Origin: Antribacter gilvus
GTDB lineage: Bacteria; Actinomycetota; Actinomycetes; Actinomycetales; Cellulomonadaceae
Length of the DNA stretch: 64,000 nt
Direction of reading: 5' to 3'
Assembly: GCF_003946865.1 (NCBI RefSeq)
Contig: NZ_QXTH01000001.1
Coordinates: 1 to 64,000, forward strand
Part shown: one piece after another, positions 42,251-51,732 of the stretch
Numbering within the stretch: position 1 is the first letter of the stretch
Layout: each line of letters opens with the position of its first letter
The notes under the pieces: model-generated
Told to the model about the DNA's origin: nothing
Databases searched by the model: none
What the model saw: the letters and a program-made list of their open reading frames with translations, nothing else
Made by a program: the position numbers and the translations under genes

Positions 42251-44089
42251 ATGGGCCGCAAGCGGAGCGACGACGCCGCGTACACGTTCGAGCTCGTCGA
42301 CGACGACGCGGACCCTGTCGTGACGCCGCAGGCAGTCCCCACCGGTGACGCTTCGCAGAGCCCTGTGCCCGACGCCGGCGGCTCCCCCGGGAGCACCACG
42401 GCGGCCTCCGCTCCGGCCGAGCCCGCGGGGGGCGTGCTGACCTTCGACCTGGTCGTGGACGCTGACGGCGAGGGAGAGGTCGTCGCGGGCGGATCAGGCA
42501 CGTCGGGCCCCGAGGACAGGGCCGGTGTGCGGGAGACGCCCCTCGCCGCGCTCACGGAGCCCGTCCGGCTCGCAGCCCGCGACCTCGGGTCCTGGGTCGG
42601 ACGCCACCGCCGGATCGTCGTGCCGGCCGCTGTGGCGGTCGTCGTGGTCGCGCTCGTGGGCGGGGGCATCGCCACGGTCCAGGAGCGGCAGCGCTTCGAG
42701 CAGCTGGCGTCGGCGCCCGGTGGGGTCGGTTCCCTGCTCGAGGCCCCCGAGCAGGTCTGGGAGCTGGAGGAGTCCTCGCTCGCGGTCGCGGTGCTCGACG
42801 GCGCGCTGGTGCTGCAGGACCACGACGAGCTCGTCGCCGTGGAGCCGGGCACGGGCGAGGTGCGCTGGCGGACGGAGCTGGCGTACGCGGAGTGCGGCGA
42901 GACAGGCTATGGGCCGTACGGGCAGCAGCTCCCCGCGTACGCCGAGCTCATGTGCCTGGCCGGCCAGGGGCCCGAGCGTGACCTCGTGGTTGTGGGGTCC
43001 GACGGCGAGGTGACCTCGCGGGCGTCCGTCGGCGGTGTGGCCGACGGGGCCGACGATGATCCCGGGTCCGGCCGCGAGCCCAGGCTGTGGCAGGGCCACG
43101 GTGTGGTCCGGGCAGCGCGGGTCGGGCCGGCGCTCGAGCGCGAGCCCGTCGAGCTCGACTGCGACGAGACCGGGGGGGCGTGCACCGCGCCCCCGGGGGT
43201 CGTGCTCGAGGGCCGGGACCTTGCGGTCAGCCTGGTCGACGCGACCGGCGAGACGGCCTGGGAGACCGTCATTCCGTTCGAGCTCGACGACGACCCGGGA
43301 ACGGTGGACACGAACTGCATCGGGTACGCGTCTGTGGAGGAGTTCGCCCCGGACGAGTTCTGGGTCTCCGTGAGCGGGGAGGCGGTACAGGTCGACGGGT
43401 GCGGCGCCCAGGGGCTGATCACGGCAGACGGCGAGCTGCAGCGTGGCGACATGTACTCGATGCCACAGCTCGTGTCTCTGCCAGGCGGAGAGCTGGTCGA
43501 CGTCATGGTGCGCCCGACGGACGACCCCGACGCGATGTCCGTCACCAGCATCGTCAGGTCGCCCGACGGGACCACGCTTGCGGAGGTCGACGGCTTCCCC
43601 CTCGTCCCGACCGCGTCCGACGGTCTCCCGGGGGTGACGCTCGTCGGCGGCGACACGGGGGTCCGGGCGCTCGGGTCGGACTGGGCCGAGCTGTGGTCCT
43701 CGCCCGTCCAGACGTGGCAGCTGCTGGCCCAGGCGGGCGGCGTGGCGGTGGTCCACGGGCAGCAGGAAGCCCTGACCGCGCTGGACCTCGACACGGGCGA
43801 GGACGCGTGGCGCTGGACCGCGCCGGCAGAGGTGGAGCTGCCGGACGGCACGACCCGCTACCTCGGTGAACCGTATGCAGTGACGGCGTTCACCGACGGG
43901 CGGGTCCTGATGGTCGTCTACAGCCTGGTCGAGGGCGGGGCGGGCGGGCCGGGCCTGGTGGCCTACGGCCTGGACCTCCGTAGCGGTGATGTCGTCTGGA
44001 CCGAGACCTACCCGGGGCTGAGGGAGCTCCGCGCCGTCGGGGGCCGGCTCGTCGGGACCGACGTCTTCGGACTTGCCGGGCTGGGATGA
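42251..44089 (+). CDS. Membrane-anchored PQQ-like beta-propeller protein, copy 2
   Basis: This 612-aa paralog has an acidic N-terminus beginning MGRKRSDDAAYTFELVDDDA (compare RRSDDESHTFDPVPDD in copy 1), one TM near residues 125-145 and an external propeller with blades such as DELVAVEPGTGEVRWRTE and EALTALDLDTGEDAWRW. The four conserved Cys of copy 1 are present, and a further close pair (LDCDETGGACTAPP) is shared only with copy 3. It overlaps copy 3 by ATGA. Confidence 0.85.
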   Translation: MGRKRSDDAAYTFELVDDDADPVVTPQAVPTGDASQSPVPDAGGSPGSTTAASAPAEPAGGVLTFDLVVDADGEGEVVAGGSGTSGPEDRAGVRETPLAALTEPVRLAARDLGSWVGRHRRIVVPAAVAVVVVALVGGGIATVQERQRFEQLASAPGGVGSLLEAPEQVWELEESSLAVAVLDGALVLQDHDELVAVEPGTGEVRWRTELAYAECGETGYGPYGQQLPAYAELMCLAGQGPERDLVVVGSDGEVTSRASVGGVADGADDDPGSGREPRLWQGHGVVRAARVGPALEREPVELDCDETGGACTAPPGVVLEGRDLAVSLVDATGETAWETVIPFELDDDPGTVDTNCIGYASVEEFAPDEFWVSVSGEAVQVDGCGAQGLITADGELQRGDMYSMPQLVSLPGGELVDVMVRPTDDPDAMSVTSIVRSPDGTTLAEVDGFPLVPTASDGLPGVTLVGGDTGVRALGSDWAELWSSPVQTWQLLAQAGGVAVVHGQQEALTALDLDTGEDAWRWTAPAEVELPDGTTRYLGEPYAVTAFTDGRVLMVVYSLVEGGAGGPGLVAYGLDLRSGDVVWTETYPGLRELRAVGGRLVGTDVFGLAGLG

Positions 44090-45642
44090 CCTCGACCCCT
44101 GGCGACGAGCCGCTCCGGATCGAGCTCGACGTCGATCCGGACGACGCGGGCGAGCCAGGAGATCCTGGCGACGCGGTGCACCCGGGCGCACCGCCGGCGT
44201 CGGGCACCGGGGACGGGCCCGGGCCGTGGCGCGCCCGCCTGTCCCGCCGGCGGGTGGCCATGGCGGGCGGCGGGCTCGTCCTCGCGGCGGCCGCGGCGCT
44301 GGGCTCCGAGGCCCTGCGTGACCAGGCCCAGGAGGCGCAGCTCCGCACCGCCCCGGGCGGCGTCCTGAGCCTCGCCGAGCCGCTCGCCGAGACGTGGTCG
44401 CGCGGCCTCGCCTTCGGCGAGGCCGTGCGCCTGCCGGAGGCGCTGGCGGTGGTCGACGACGGCGACCTGCTCGCGCTCGACCCCGTGACGGGGGAGCCGG
44501 TCTGGTCGGTGCCTGTGGGCGACGGCTCGTGGTGCGGGCCCTCCGGATACCAGCAGGGCGCTGTCGTCGAGGTGCTCGTCTGCCTCACGCCCGAGCCGGG
44601 CGCCGAGGACGGGTGGTACGACGGCAGTGCCGGCTCGGGCGTGCTCTCGGCCGTCACGTCGGGCGGCGAGCTGCTCGGGACGTCGGCGGTGGCCGCGGGC
44701 GAGCGCGTCGCGGTAGGCCCCGAGGGGACCGTCGTGCGGCTCGCCCGGGTGGGCCCGTCGCCCGAGGGGCCGGGCTGCGCCGAGGACGGCTGCGTGGAGG
44801 GCGGCCTGGTGGTCCGCGGCCGCGACCTGCAGATACGCGTCGAGGACGTGGGGACCGGCGAGCCGCGCTGGACGGAGGTGGTCCCCTTCGACCCGGGCGA
44901 GACCGAGGTCAGCTCCTGCCTGGAGCTCACCGAGACCGGGATGGTTCCCGACCCGGGGGCGGTCACAGCCTGGGCCGAGGGGCCGGCGCTCACGGTGGTG
45001 GGATGCGGCGTCCGCGTCGGGTTCACCGCCGCCGGCGAGCGGCTCGACACCGACCAGTGGCGTGGGGTGGAGCCGCTGGGCGACGGGTATCTCGTCCGGG
45101 GTGTGCTGCGCGACGTCGTCGTCGGGCGGGACGGGTCACGACGGGAGCTGCCGGGCCGCCTCATGGTGCCGCTGGCGACCGACGGCACTGTGCCGGACGT
45201 CCTCTTCGTGGACCTCGGGAGCGAGGTCCGGGCCGAGGACGACGCGGGCCGCGAGCTCTGGACCGCGCAGATGATCTCGGACCGGGTGCTGGTGCTCGCC
45301 GGCGGCGTCGCGCTCATGGACGACGGCGCCGGGAACGTCACGGCGCTCGACGTCGGCACCGGCGAGGACCTGTGGGCCAGCACCCGGCTCGAGGCGGTGG
45401 CCGGCCTCGACCTCACGGCCTGGGCGCCGACCATCGAGCAGGCGTTCACCGACGGGCGGCGCGCTCTCGTCACGATGCGGGGGGTGCCGTCCGAGTCTGG
45501 GGTCCTGGTCTTCTCGGTGGTCGTGGACCTGCGGACCGGCGAGGTGGTCTGGAAGGACTCCCGCGTCGGGTGGGAGACGCTCGTGGCAGTGGACGGGCAT
45601 CTTGTCGTGATGAGCGAGGGAGGGATCGCCGGGCTGGGGTGA
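44086..45642 (+). CDS. Membrane-anchored PQQ-like beta-propeller protein, copy 3
   Basis: This 518-aa paralog has a shorter acidic tail, one TM (VAMAGGGLVLAAAAALGSEA) and an external propeller starting with TAPGGVLSLAEPLAETW, equivalent to APGGVLALDGELQESW in copy 1. The conserved Cys are at SWCGPS, LVCLTP, SSCLEL and VGCGVR, with the extra pair GPGCAEDGCVEG. Its start overlaps the copy 2 stop, so the two are made together. No enzymatic motif is seen. Confidence 0.85.
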   Translation: MTSTPGDEPLRIELDVDPDDAGEPGDPGDAVHPGAPPASGTGDGPGPWRARLSRRRVAMAGGGLVLAAAAALGSEALRDQAQEAQLRTAPGGVLSLAEPLAETWSRGLAFGEAVRLPEALAVVDDGDLLALDPVTGEPVWSVPVGDGSWCGPSGYQQGAVVEVLVCLTPEPGAEDGWYDGSAGSGVLSAVTSGGELLGTSAVAAGERVAVGPEGTVVRLARVGPSPEGPGCAEDGCVEGGLVVRGRDLQIRVEDVGTGEPRWTEVVPFDPGETEVSSCLELTETGMVPDPGAVTAWAEGPALTVVGCGVRVGFTAAGERLDTDQWRGVEPLGDGYLVRGVLRDVVVGRDGSRRELPGRLMVPLATDGTVPDVLFVDLGSEVRAEDDAGRELWTAQMISDRVLVLAGGVALMDDGAGNVTALDVGTGEDLWASTRLEAVAGLDLTAWAPTIEQAFTDGRRALVTMRGVPSESGVLVFSVVVDLRTGEVVWKDSRVGWETLVAVDGHLVVMSEGGIAGLG

Positions 45643-45680
45643 TGTGGGCGAAACGCAGGGCCGGTGTCGGTGGCCCGGCC

Positions 45681-45686
45681 TAGGGT
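45681..45686 (+). promoter_or_regulatory. Leaderless -10 (TAGGGT) of the endonuclease IV gene
   Basis: TAGGGT then 6 nt then the ATG at 45693, no Shine-Dalgarno. Confidence 0.5.
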
Positions 45687-45692
45687 GGTCGC

Positions 45693-46475
45693 ATGAAGAT
45701 CGGCGCGCACGTGGACCAGCAGGACGCGATCGCCCAGGCGAAGGCCATCGGGGCGGAGCAGGTGCAGGTGTTCCTGGGCGACCCCCAGGGCTGGAAGGGT
45801 CCGGAGTTCACCTACCCGGGCGGGGCGGAGGCGCTCCGGGCCGACGCCGCGGCGGCCGGCCTCGACCTCTACGTGCACGCGCCCTACCTGATCAACGTGG
45901 CGTCCACGAACAACCGCATCCGCATCCCGAGCCGCAAGCTCCTGCAGCAGATCGTGGCGGGCGCGGCGCTGATCGGCGCCAAGGGCGTGGTGGTGCACGG
46001 CGGGCACGTGACCGCCACGGACGACCCCGCGGTGGGCTTCGACAACTGGCGCAAGGCGATCGACGCGCTCGAGACCGACGTCCCGGTGCTCATCGAGAAC
46101 ACCGCGGGCGGCGAGTTCTCGATGGCCCGCAGGCTGGAGCGGATCGAGCAGCTGTGGGCTGCGGTGTCGTCGGCGAACGGGTCCGAGAACGTGGGCTTCT
46201 GCCTCGACACGTGCCACGCGTGGGCGGGCGGGATCGACCTCGCCACCGCGGTGGAGCAGGTCCGCGCGATCACCGGCCGCATCGACCTGGTCCATGCGAA
46301 CGACTCGCGGGACACGGCGGGCTCGGGCGCGGACCGGCACGCCCACTTCGGCGAGGGGCAGATCCCCGCCGAGCTGCTGGCCGGGGTGATCACCGCCGCC
46401 GGTGCGCCCGTCATCTGCGAGACCCACGGCGACATGGGTCCCGACATCGCCTGGCTGCGCGAGCGGGTCGCCTGA
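45693..46475 (+). CDS. nfo: Endonuclease IV (AP endonuclease)
   Basis: This 260-aa TIM-barrel enzyme cleaves DNA at abasic sites in base excision repair. The metal-binding residues are visible in [48 protein letters not shown] and HAHFGEGQI. Length is normal. The non-specific nuclease gene follows after 58 nt. Confidence 0.94.
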   Translation: MKIGAHVDQQDAIAQAKAIGAEQVQVFLGDPQGWKGPEFTYPGGAEALRADAAAAGLDLYVHAPYLINVASTNNRIRIPSRKLLQQIVAGAALIGAKGVVVHGGHVTATDDPAVGFDNWRKAIDALETDVPVLIENTAGGEFSMARRLERIEQLWAAVSSANGSENVGFCLDTCHAWAGGIDLATAVEQVRAITGRIDLVHANDSRDTAGSGADRHAHFGEGQIPAELLAGVITAAGAPVICETHGDMGPDIAWLRERVA

Positions 46476-46533
46476 GACGAGAATTCACGCCGCAGCCATA
46501 CCCACAACGCCTGAACCTGGTTGGCTGGGCGCC

Positions 46534-47400
46534 GTGACCGGCTACGACCCCGCGTTCCTGGGGACCACCGTCCCGCTTCCCGCCCCCGAGCAGGCCGTCC
46601 GCCGGCTCGACTACACGCACTTCACGGTCCTCCTCGACCCGGCTCGCCGGCTCGCGGCCGTGACCTCCTGCGCCGTCGACGGCGCCAGCCTGCGCGCGCT
46701 GCCGCGCTCCGGCACCTGGCACCTCGACCAGCGGGTCCCCGTCCACGAGCAGGCCGGCCCGGAGCTGTACCGCAGCAACCCGCTCGACCGCGGCCACCTG
46801 GTCCGCCGTCTCGACCCCGTCTGGGGCGACCCCGAGACGGCGCGCCGCGCCAACGGCGACACCTTCGCCTACACGAACGCTGCCCCCCAGGTGGCGCGCT
46901 TCAACCAGTCGAAGGAGCTGTGGAACGGGCTCGAGGACCACGTCCTCGAGTACGCCGGCGCCTACGACCACCGCATCGTGGTCCACACCGGTCCGGTCCT
47001 CGCCGACGACGACCCGGTCTACCGCGGCGTGGGCATCCCCCGGCTCTTCTGGAAGGTGGTGGCCTGGGCGCCGGGTCCCGAGGGCCTCGCAGCAACCGCC
47101 TTCGTGCTGGACCAGACGCCTCAGCTCGACGAGGCGGAGCTCGAGATGGTCACGGCCCAGGCGCTCGCCGCCGACAGGATCCCGCCGCTCGGCCCGTACC
47201 GCACGTACCAGGTCCCGGTGGCCGACGTCCCGGCGCTCACCCGTCTGGACCTCGGCCCCCTGCGCGAGGCGGACGTGCTCTCCCGGGGCGAGCTGCCGCC
47301 GTCGGGCAGCGAGCGGGCACCCGAGGTGACGATCCAGCGCCTGCCGCGGGCCCGTCGCTGGGCCCACCTGCGGACAAGAGAGCAGATCAGGCTGGGGTGA
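46534..47400 (+). CDS. DNA/RNA non-specific endonuclease
   Basis: This 288-aa protein has the beta-beta-alpha metal nuclease core: the DRGH motif in NPLDRGHLVRRLDP (catalytic His), then FAYTNAAPQVARFNQ carrying the metal-binding Asn, and the RLFWKVV strand. No signal peptide is visible, unlike secreted NucA-type nucleases, so it would act inside the cell or require another export route. The GTG at 46534 gives a conserved-looking N-terminus but has neither Shine-Dalgarno nor -10; it may be read from the nfo mRNA. Confidence 0.85.
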   Translation: MTGYDPAFLGTTVPLPAPEQAVRRLDYTHFTVLLDPARRLAAVTSCAVDGASLRALPRSGTWHLDQRVPVHEQAGPELYRSNPLDRGHLVRRLDPVWGDPETARRANGDTFAYTNAAPQVARFNQSKELWNGLEDHVLEYAGAYDHRIVVHTGPVLADDDPVYRGVGIPRLFWKVVAWAPGPEGLAATAFVLDQTPQLDEAELEMVTAQALAADRIPPLGPYRTYQVPVADVPALTRLDLGPLREADVLSRGELPPSGSERAPEVTIQRLPRARRWAHLRTREQIRLG

Positions 47401-47455
47401 GGAGATGTGCTGCCCATCACCCGGACGCCATGAGATCTTCAACGCCAGATCGGCA

Positions 47456-47461
47456 TAAGGT
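47456..47461 (+). promoter_or_regulatory. Putative leaderless -10 (TAAGGT) of ppc
   Basis: TAAGGT then 8 nt then the GTG at 47470, in a short A/T-richer stretch. Confidence 0.45.
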
Positions 47462-47469
47462 CTAGTGCT

Positions 47470-50157
47470 GTGAGCGACACCGAACTCCAGACCGCCCGTG
47501 GCGTGGCTCGGCACGAGGTGCCGGACCTGCTGCGTGACGACGTACGCCTGCTCGGCGGGCTGCTCGGGACGATCCTGCGCGAGGCCGGCGGACAGGACCT
47601 GCTCGACGACGTCGAGCGCCTGCGCGAGATGACCATCCGCGCGTACGGCGACGGGGACGACGCGGCCCTCGACGAGGCCGCGACGCTCGTCGACGGCTTC
47701 GCGCTCGACCGTGCCGAGCAGGTGGCGCGCGCGTTCACGTGCTACTTCCACCTGGCGAACCTGGCGGAGGAGTACCACCGCGTACGCGTCCTGCGGGCCC
47801 GCGAGGCGGAGACCAGGACCGGCCCGGCCGTCCTCGAGGACACCCTTCCCGAGGCGTTCGCGCAGCTCACGGAGGAGGTGGGCCGCGAGGAGGCGCTGCG
47901 GCGCCTGGGCGAGCTCGAGTTCCGCCCGGTGCTCACGGCGCACCCCACCGAGGCCCGCCGTCGTGCCGTGAGCGGTGCGATCCGCCGGATCCATCACCTG
48001 CTCGCCGAGCGTGACCTGCGCAGCCCGGGTGGGGTGTCGCTCGTCGAGAACGAGCGCCTGCTGCTCGCGGAGATCGACACCATGTGGCGCACGTCGCCCA
48101 TCCGGGTCTCCAAGCCCACGGTGATCGACGAGGTCAAGACCGTGATGGGGGTCTTCGAGGCCACCCTGTTCGACGTCTTCCCCGACGTGTACCGCCGCCT
48201 CGACGACTGGCTGCTCGCGGAGGACGCGGGTCGCACCGCGCCGGTGGCCCGCCCGTTCGTGCGGCTCGGGTCGTGGATCGGTGGCGACCGGGACGGCAAC
48301 CCGAACGTCACCGCCGAGGTCACCCGCCAGGCCGCGACGCTCGCGTCGGAGCACGCGCTGACGGCGCTCGAGGGCGTGGCCCGCGAGGTGGGCCGCAAGC
48401 TGACGCTGGACCAGGACGGCACGCCCGGCTCGGCCGGGCTGACCGCGCTCTGGCAGCGGCTGCGGCAGCTGTCGGAGGAGGTGACGCAGCGGGCGTCCGC
48501 CGCGTCGCCGCGCGAGCCTCACCGTGCGGTGCTGCTCGCGATCGCCGAGCGGATCGCCGCCACCCGGACGCGGGACGCCGACCTCGCGTACGCCTCCGCC
48601 GAGGAGCTCCAGGCCGACCTGCGCGTGGTCCAGGAGTCGCTCGTCGAGGCCGGTGCACCGCGCGCCGCCTACGGTGACCTGCAGCGTCTCGTCTGGCAGG
48701 TGGAGACCTTCGGGTTCCACCTGGCCGAGCTCGAGGTGCGGCAGCACTCGCAGGTCCACGCCGCGGCGCTCGAGGAGATCGCGGAGAAGGGCCCGCACGG
48801 GGACCTCTCCGAGCGCACCGCCGAGGTCCTCGACACGTTCCGCGCGCTCGGCGCCGTGCAGCGGCGGTTCGGCGAGCGCGCCGCCCGCCGGTACATCGTG
48901 TCGTTCACGCAGGCGCCCGAGCACCTCGCGGCTGTCTACCAGCTGGCCGAGGCAGCGTTCGAGGACGCGGCCGCCGCGCCCGTGCTCGACGCGATCCCGC
49001 TGTTCGAGACGTTCGCCGACCTCGAGAACAGCGTCGACATCCTCGAGGCGATGCTCGAGCTGCCGCAGGTGCAGGCACGGCTCGCAGCCAACGGCCGGCG
49101 CGTCGAGGTCATGCTCGGCTACTCGGACTCGTCCAAGGACGTCGGCCCGGTCTCCGCCACGCTCGCGCTGCACGACGCGCAGTCGCGGATCGCGGACTGG
49201 GCCCGCCGCCACGACATCACGCTCACGCTGTTCCACGGCCGCGGCGGCGCGCTCGGCCGCGGGGGCGGCCCCGCGAACCGCGCGGTGCTGGCCCAGCCGC
49301 CGCACTCGGTGGACGGCCGGTTCAAGCTCACCGAGCAGGGCGAGGTCATCCTGGCCCGCTACGGCGACCCCACCATCGCCGCGCGCCACATCGAGCAGGT
49401 CGCGGCCGCGACGCTCCTCGCGTCGGCGCCGTCCACGGAGAAGCGCAACGCGGAGACCGCCGCGAAGTGGGCCGGTCTGGCGACGGCGCTCGACGCGTCG
49501 TCCCGCGCCCGGTTCCACGAGCTGGTGCGTGCCGAGGGCTTCCCGCAGTGGTTCGCCCAGGTGACGCCGCTCGAGGAGGTGGGCCTGCTGCCCATCGGCT
49601 CGCGCCCGGCCCGTCGCGGCCTGTCCGTCTCGTCGCTCGACGACCTCCGCGCCATCCCCTGGGTCTTCTCCTGGTCGCAGGCGCGCATCAACCTCGCCGG
49701 CTGGTACGGCCTGGGCACGGCCCTGCGCGACTTCGGCGACCTCGCCCAGCTGCAGGCAGCCCGCGCCGAGTGGCCGCTGTTCGCGACGCTGCTCGACAAC
49801 GTCGAGATGTCGCTCGCCAAGACCGACGAGCGCATCGCCGGCAAGTACCTGGCCCTCGGCTCGCGCGACGACCTGGCGCAGATGGTGCTCGACGAGCTGC
49901 GCCTCACCCGCGAGATGGTGCTCAAGATCTCCGGCAACGCCTGGCCCCTCGCGGGTCGACGGGTGCTGGGCCGCGCCGTACAGCTCCGGTCGCCGTACGT
50001 CGACGCGCTGTCGTTGCTGCAGGTGCGGGCGCTGCGCGGGCTGCGCACCGGGGTGGACGGCTCTGTCACCGTGGACGGCGACTACGCCGGCCGGCTGCAG
50101 CACCTGCTGCTGCTGACGGTGAACGGCGTGTCGGCAGGCCTGCAGAACACCGGCTGA
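47470..50157 (+). CDS. ppc: Phosphoenolpyruvate carboxylase
   Basis: This 895-aa enzyme adds bicarbonate to PEP to give oxaloacetate (anaplerosis). The active sites are clear: VLTAHPTEARRRAV (catalytic His), GSWIGGDRDGNPNVT, LGYSDSSKDVGPV, FHGRGGALGRGGGP, and the closing VNGVSAGLQNTG. Length is normal for bacteria. Confidence 0.97.
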   Translation: MSDTELQTARGVARHEVPDLLRDDVRLLGGLLGTILREAGGQDLLDDVERLREMTIRAYGDGDDAALDEAATLVDGFALDRAEQVARAFTCYFHLANLAEEYHRVRVLRAREAETRTGPAVLEDTLPEAFAQLTEEVGREEALRRLGELEFRPVLTAHPTEARRRAVSGAIRRIHHLLAERDLRSPGGVSLVENERLLLAEIDTMWRTSPIRVSKPTVIDEVKTVMGVFEATLFDVFPDVYRRLDDWLLAEDAGRTAPVARPFVRLGSWIGGDRDGNPNVTAEVTRQAATLASEHALTALEGVAREVGRKLTLDQDGTPGSAGLTALWQRLRQLSEEVTQRASAASPREPHRAVLLAIAERIAATRTRDADLAYASAEELQADLRVVQESLVEAGAPRAAYGDLQRLVWQVETFGFHLAELEVRQHSQVHAAALEEIAEKGPHGDLSERTAEVLDTFRALGAVQRRFGERAARRYIVSFTQAPEHLAAVYQLAEAAFEDAAAAPVLDAIPLFETFADLENSVDILEAMLELPQVQARLAANGRRVEVMLGYSDSSKDVGPVSATLALHDAQSRIADWARRHDITLTLFHGRGGALGRGGGPANRAVLAQPPHSVDGRFKLTEQGEVILARYGDPTIAARHIEQVAAATLLASAPSTEKRNAETAAKWAGLATALDASSRARFHELVRAEGFPQWFAQVTPLEEVGLLPIGSRPARRGLSVSSLDDLRAIPWVFSWSQARINLAGWYGLGTALRDFGDLAQLQAARAEWPLFATLLDNVEMSLAKTDERIAGKYLALGSRDDLAQMVLDELRLTREMVLKISGNAWPLAGRRVLGRAVQLRSPYVDALSLLQVRALRGLRTGVDGSVTVDGDYAGRLQHLLLLTVNGVSAGLQNTG

Positions 50158-50187
50158 CCTGTGGCGAGCGGACCCGAAAGGACTCAC

Positions 50188-50949
50188 GTGGAACCAGTAC
50201 TTGTCGGCACCTCTCACGGCACCGACGACCCGGCGGGGCAGCACGCGGTGCGCGCCCTGCTCGACGGCGTGCGCGCCGCCCGCCCGGGCCTCGACGTGCG
50301 CGAGGCGTTCGTGGACGTCCAGCAGCCCGAGGTGGCGGACGTGCTGACCCAGGCCGTGGCGGACGCGGGCTCGGCGGTCGTTGTGCCGCTCCTGCTCTCG
50401 ACCGGGTACCACGTACGGGTCGACATCGCGGAGGCGGTGGCCGGGGTGAACGCGGCGTCGTCGGCCGGGGCGCCAGGGGCGGCTGGGGCCGCTGCCGCGG
50501 CTGCCCTGCCGCTCGGGCCGGACCCGCGGCTCGTCGACATCCTCGCCGACCGCCTCGCGGACGTGGCGCCCCGCCCCGACGACGTCCTGGTCCTCGCCGC
50601 CGCGGGCTCGTCCGTGGCCGCCGCGGCCGACGCGGTCGAGGAGGTCGCGCGCGGCCTCGCGGAGCGGGTCGGCCGCCCGGTGGTCGCCTCGTACGGCGCG
50701 GGCGCCACCCCCCGGGTGCCCGACGCCGTCTCGGCGGCCCGGGCGTCGAGCGGTCCCGGGGCACGGGTCGTCGTCGTGTCGTACCTGCTGGCCCCCGGCT
50801 ACTTCCTCGACCGGGTGCTCGAGGCCGGGGCCGACGTGGTGAGCGAGCCCGTCGCCGGCTCGCCGTACGCCGAGAAGGCGGACCCGCGGCTGGTCGAGCT
50901 GGTGCTGGACCGCTACGACGCGGCGGCGACCGCGCTCAGACGCCGATGA
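50188..50949 (+). CDS. Sirohydrochlorin chelatase / CbiX-like protein
   Basis: This 253-aa protein has two similar halves, each with the chelatase fold: VEPVLVGTSHGTDDPAGQHA then VVVPLLLSTGYHVRVDI, and later VLVLAAAGSSVAAAAD then VVVVSYLLAPGYFLDRV. The first-half His residues could bind metal; the second half has lost them. The family inserts metal into sirohydrochlorin, but related proteins exist without siroheme genes. The GTG at 50188 follows AAAGGA by 6 nt. It lies 30 nt after ppc and its end overlaps the converging VOC gene by 14 bp. Confidence 0.82.
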   Translation: MEPVLVGTSHGTDDPAGQHAVRALLDGVRAARPGLDVREAFVDVQQPEVADVLTQAVADAGSAVVVPLLLSTGYHVRVDIAEAVAGVNAASSAGAPGAAGAAAAAALPLGPDPRLVDILADRLADVAPRPDDVLVLAAAGSSVAAAADAVEEVARGLAERVGRPVVASYGAGATPRVPDAVSAARASSGPGARVVVVSYLLAPGYFLDRVLEAGADVVSEPVAGSPYAEKADPRLVELVLDRYDAAATALRRR

Positions 50950-51700
50950 TCTTGAACTGGGTACCCAGCGGGTCTGCCACGGTGGCCAGCCGGCCGAACG
51001 GTGTGTCCGCAGGCGGCTCCACCACCTGGCCCCCGAGCTCCTCGACGCGCTTCGCGGCGGCATCGGGGTCGTCCGCGCCGAGGTAGACCACCCAGAAGGA
51101 GGGCACGCCGTCAGGCAGGAAGCCGGACGCGTCCATGATCCCGGCCCTGGCCGACTCGCCCTCGCCCAGCGTGGAGTACCGGAACTCCGCCGTGTTGCTC
51201 ATGGTGTGCACGTCCCACAGCGCGGCCGACGCGTAGAAGTCGAGGGCGGCGGGGTAGTCCGTGGCCATGAGCTCGTACCAGGCGGGCGCACCGTGCTCGA
51301 CGACGAGCTCGCTGCCGTGGTGGGTGCCGGGCTGCCAGAGCCCGACCTGCGCGCCGCCTGGGTCGGTCAGCCAGGCGTAGCGGCCCAGGTCGGCCACGTC
51401 GGTGGGTTCGACGACGACGGTGGCACCAGCCGACGTGGCGCGCGCGGCGGCCGCGCCGGCGTCGGACGTCTGCAGGTAGACCGACCAGGCCGCGGCCTGG
51501 TCAGGGCTCTGCACGGGCGTGGAGCCCGCGATGCGCCGGCCGCCCTTCGTGAAGGTGCCGTAACCACCTGCCTCCGGCTCGGAGCCTTCGTGCTCCCAGC
51601 CGAACAGCGCTGTGTAGAACGGGACGGCCACGTCGACGTCCGTGGTGCAGAGCTCGATCCAGACGGGCGCGCCCTCGGGGAGCTGCGGGGTTGTGGGCAT
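50936..51700 (-). CDS. VOC family protein, two glyoxalase-like domains
   Basis: This 254-aa protein has two tandem vicinal-oxygen-chelate modules: PVWIELCTTDVDVAVPFYTA ... DPGGAQVGLWQPG and PAWYELMATDYPAALDFYAS ... DPLGTQFKIIG. Related proteins are annotated as glyoxalase or bleomycin-resistance-like, and the substrate is unknown. AGGAGG lies upstream of the ATG at 51700. It follows the exonuclease gene on the same strand after 32 nt. Confidence 0.9.
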   Translation of the reverse strand: MPTTPQLPEGAPVWIELCTTDVDVAVPFYTALFGWEHEGSEPEAGGYGTFTKGGRRIAGSTPVQSPDQAAAWSVYLQTSDAGAAAARATSAGATVVVEPTDVADLGRYAWLTDPGGAQVGLWQPGTHHGSELVVEHGAPAWYELMATDYPAALDFYASAALWDVHTMSNTAEFRYSTLGEGESARAGIMDASGFLPDGVPSFWVVYLGADDPDAAAKRVEELGGQVVEPPADTPFGRLATVADPLGTQFKIIGV

Positions 51701-51732
51701 AGGGGTGTTCCTCCTGGGTCGGGACGGGGGGC

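Noticed and set aside
40093-45642. PQQ-dependent dehydrogenases
   Set aside because: Only propeller blade motifs are present; the proteins lack the cofactor and metal ligands and typical length of quinoprotein dehydrogenases.
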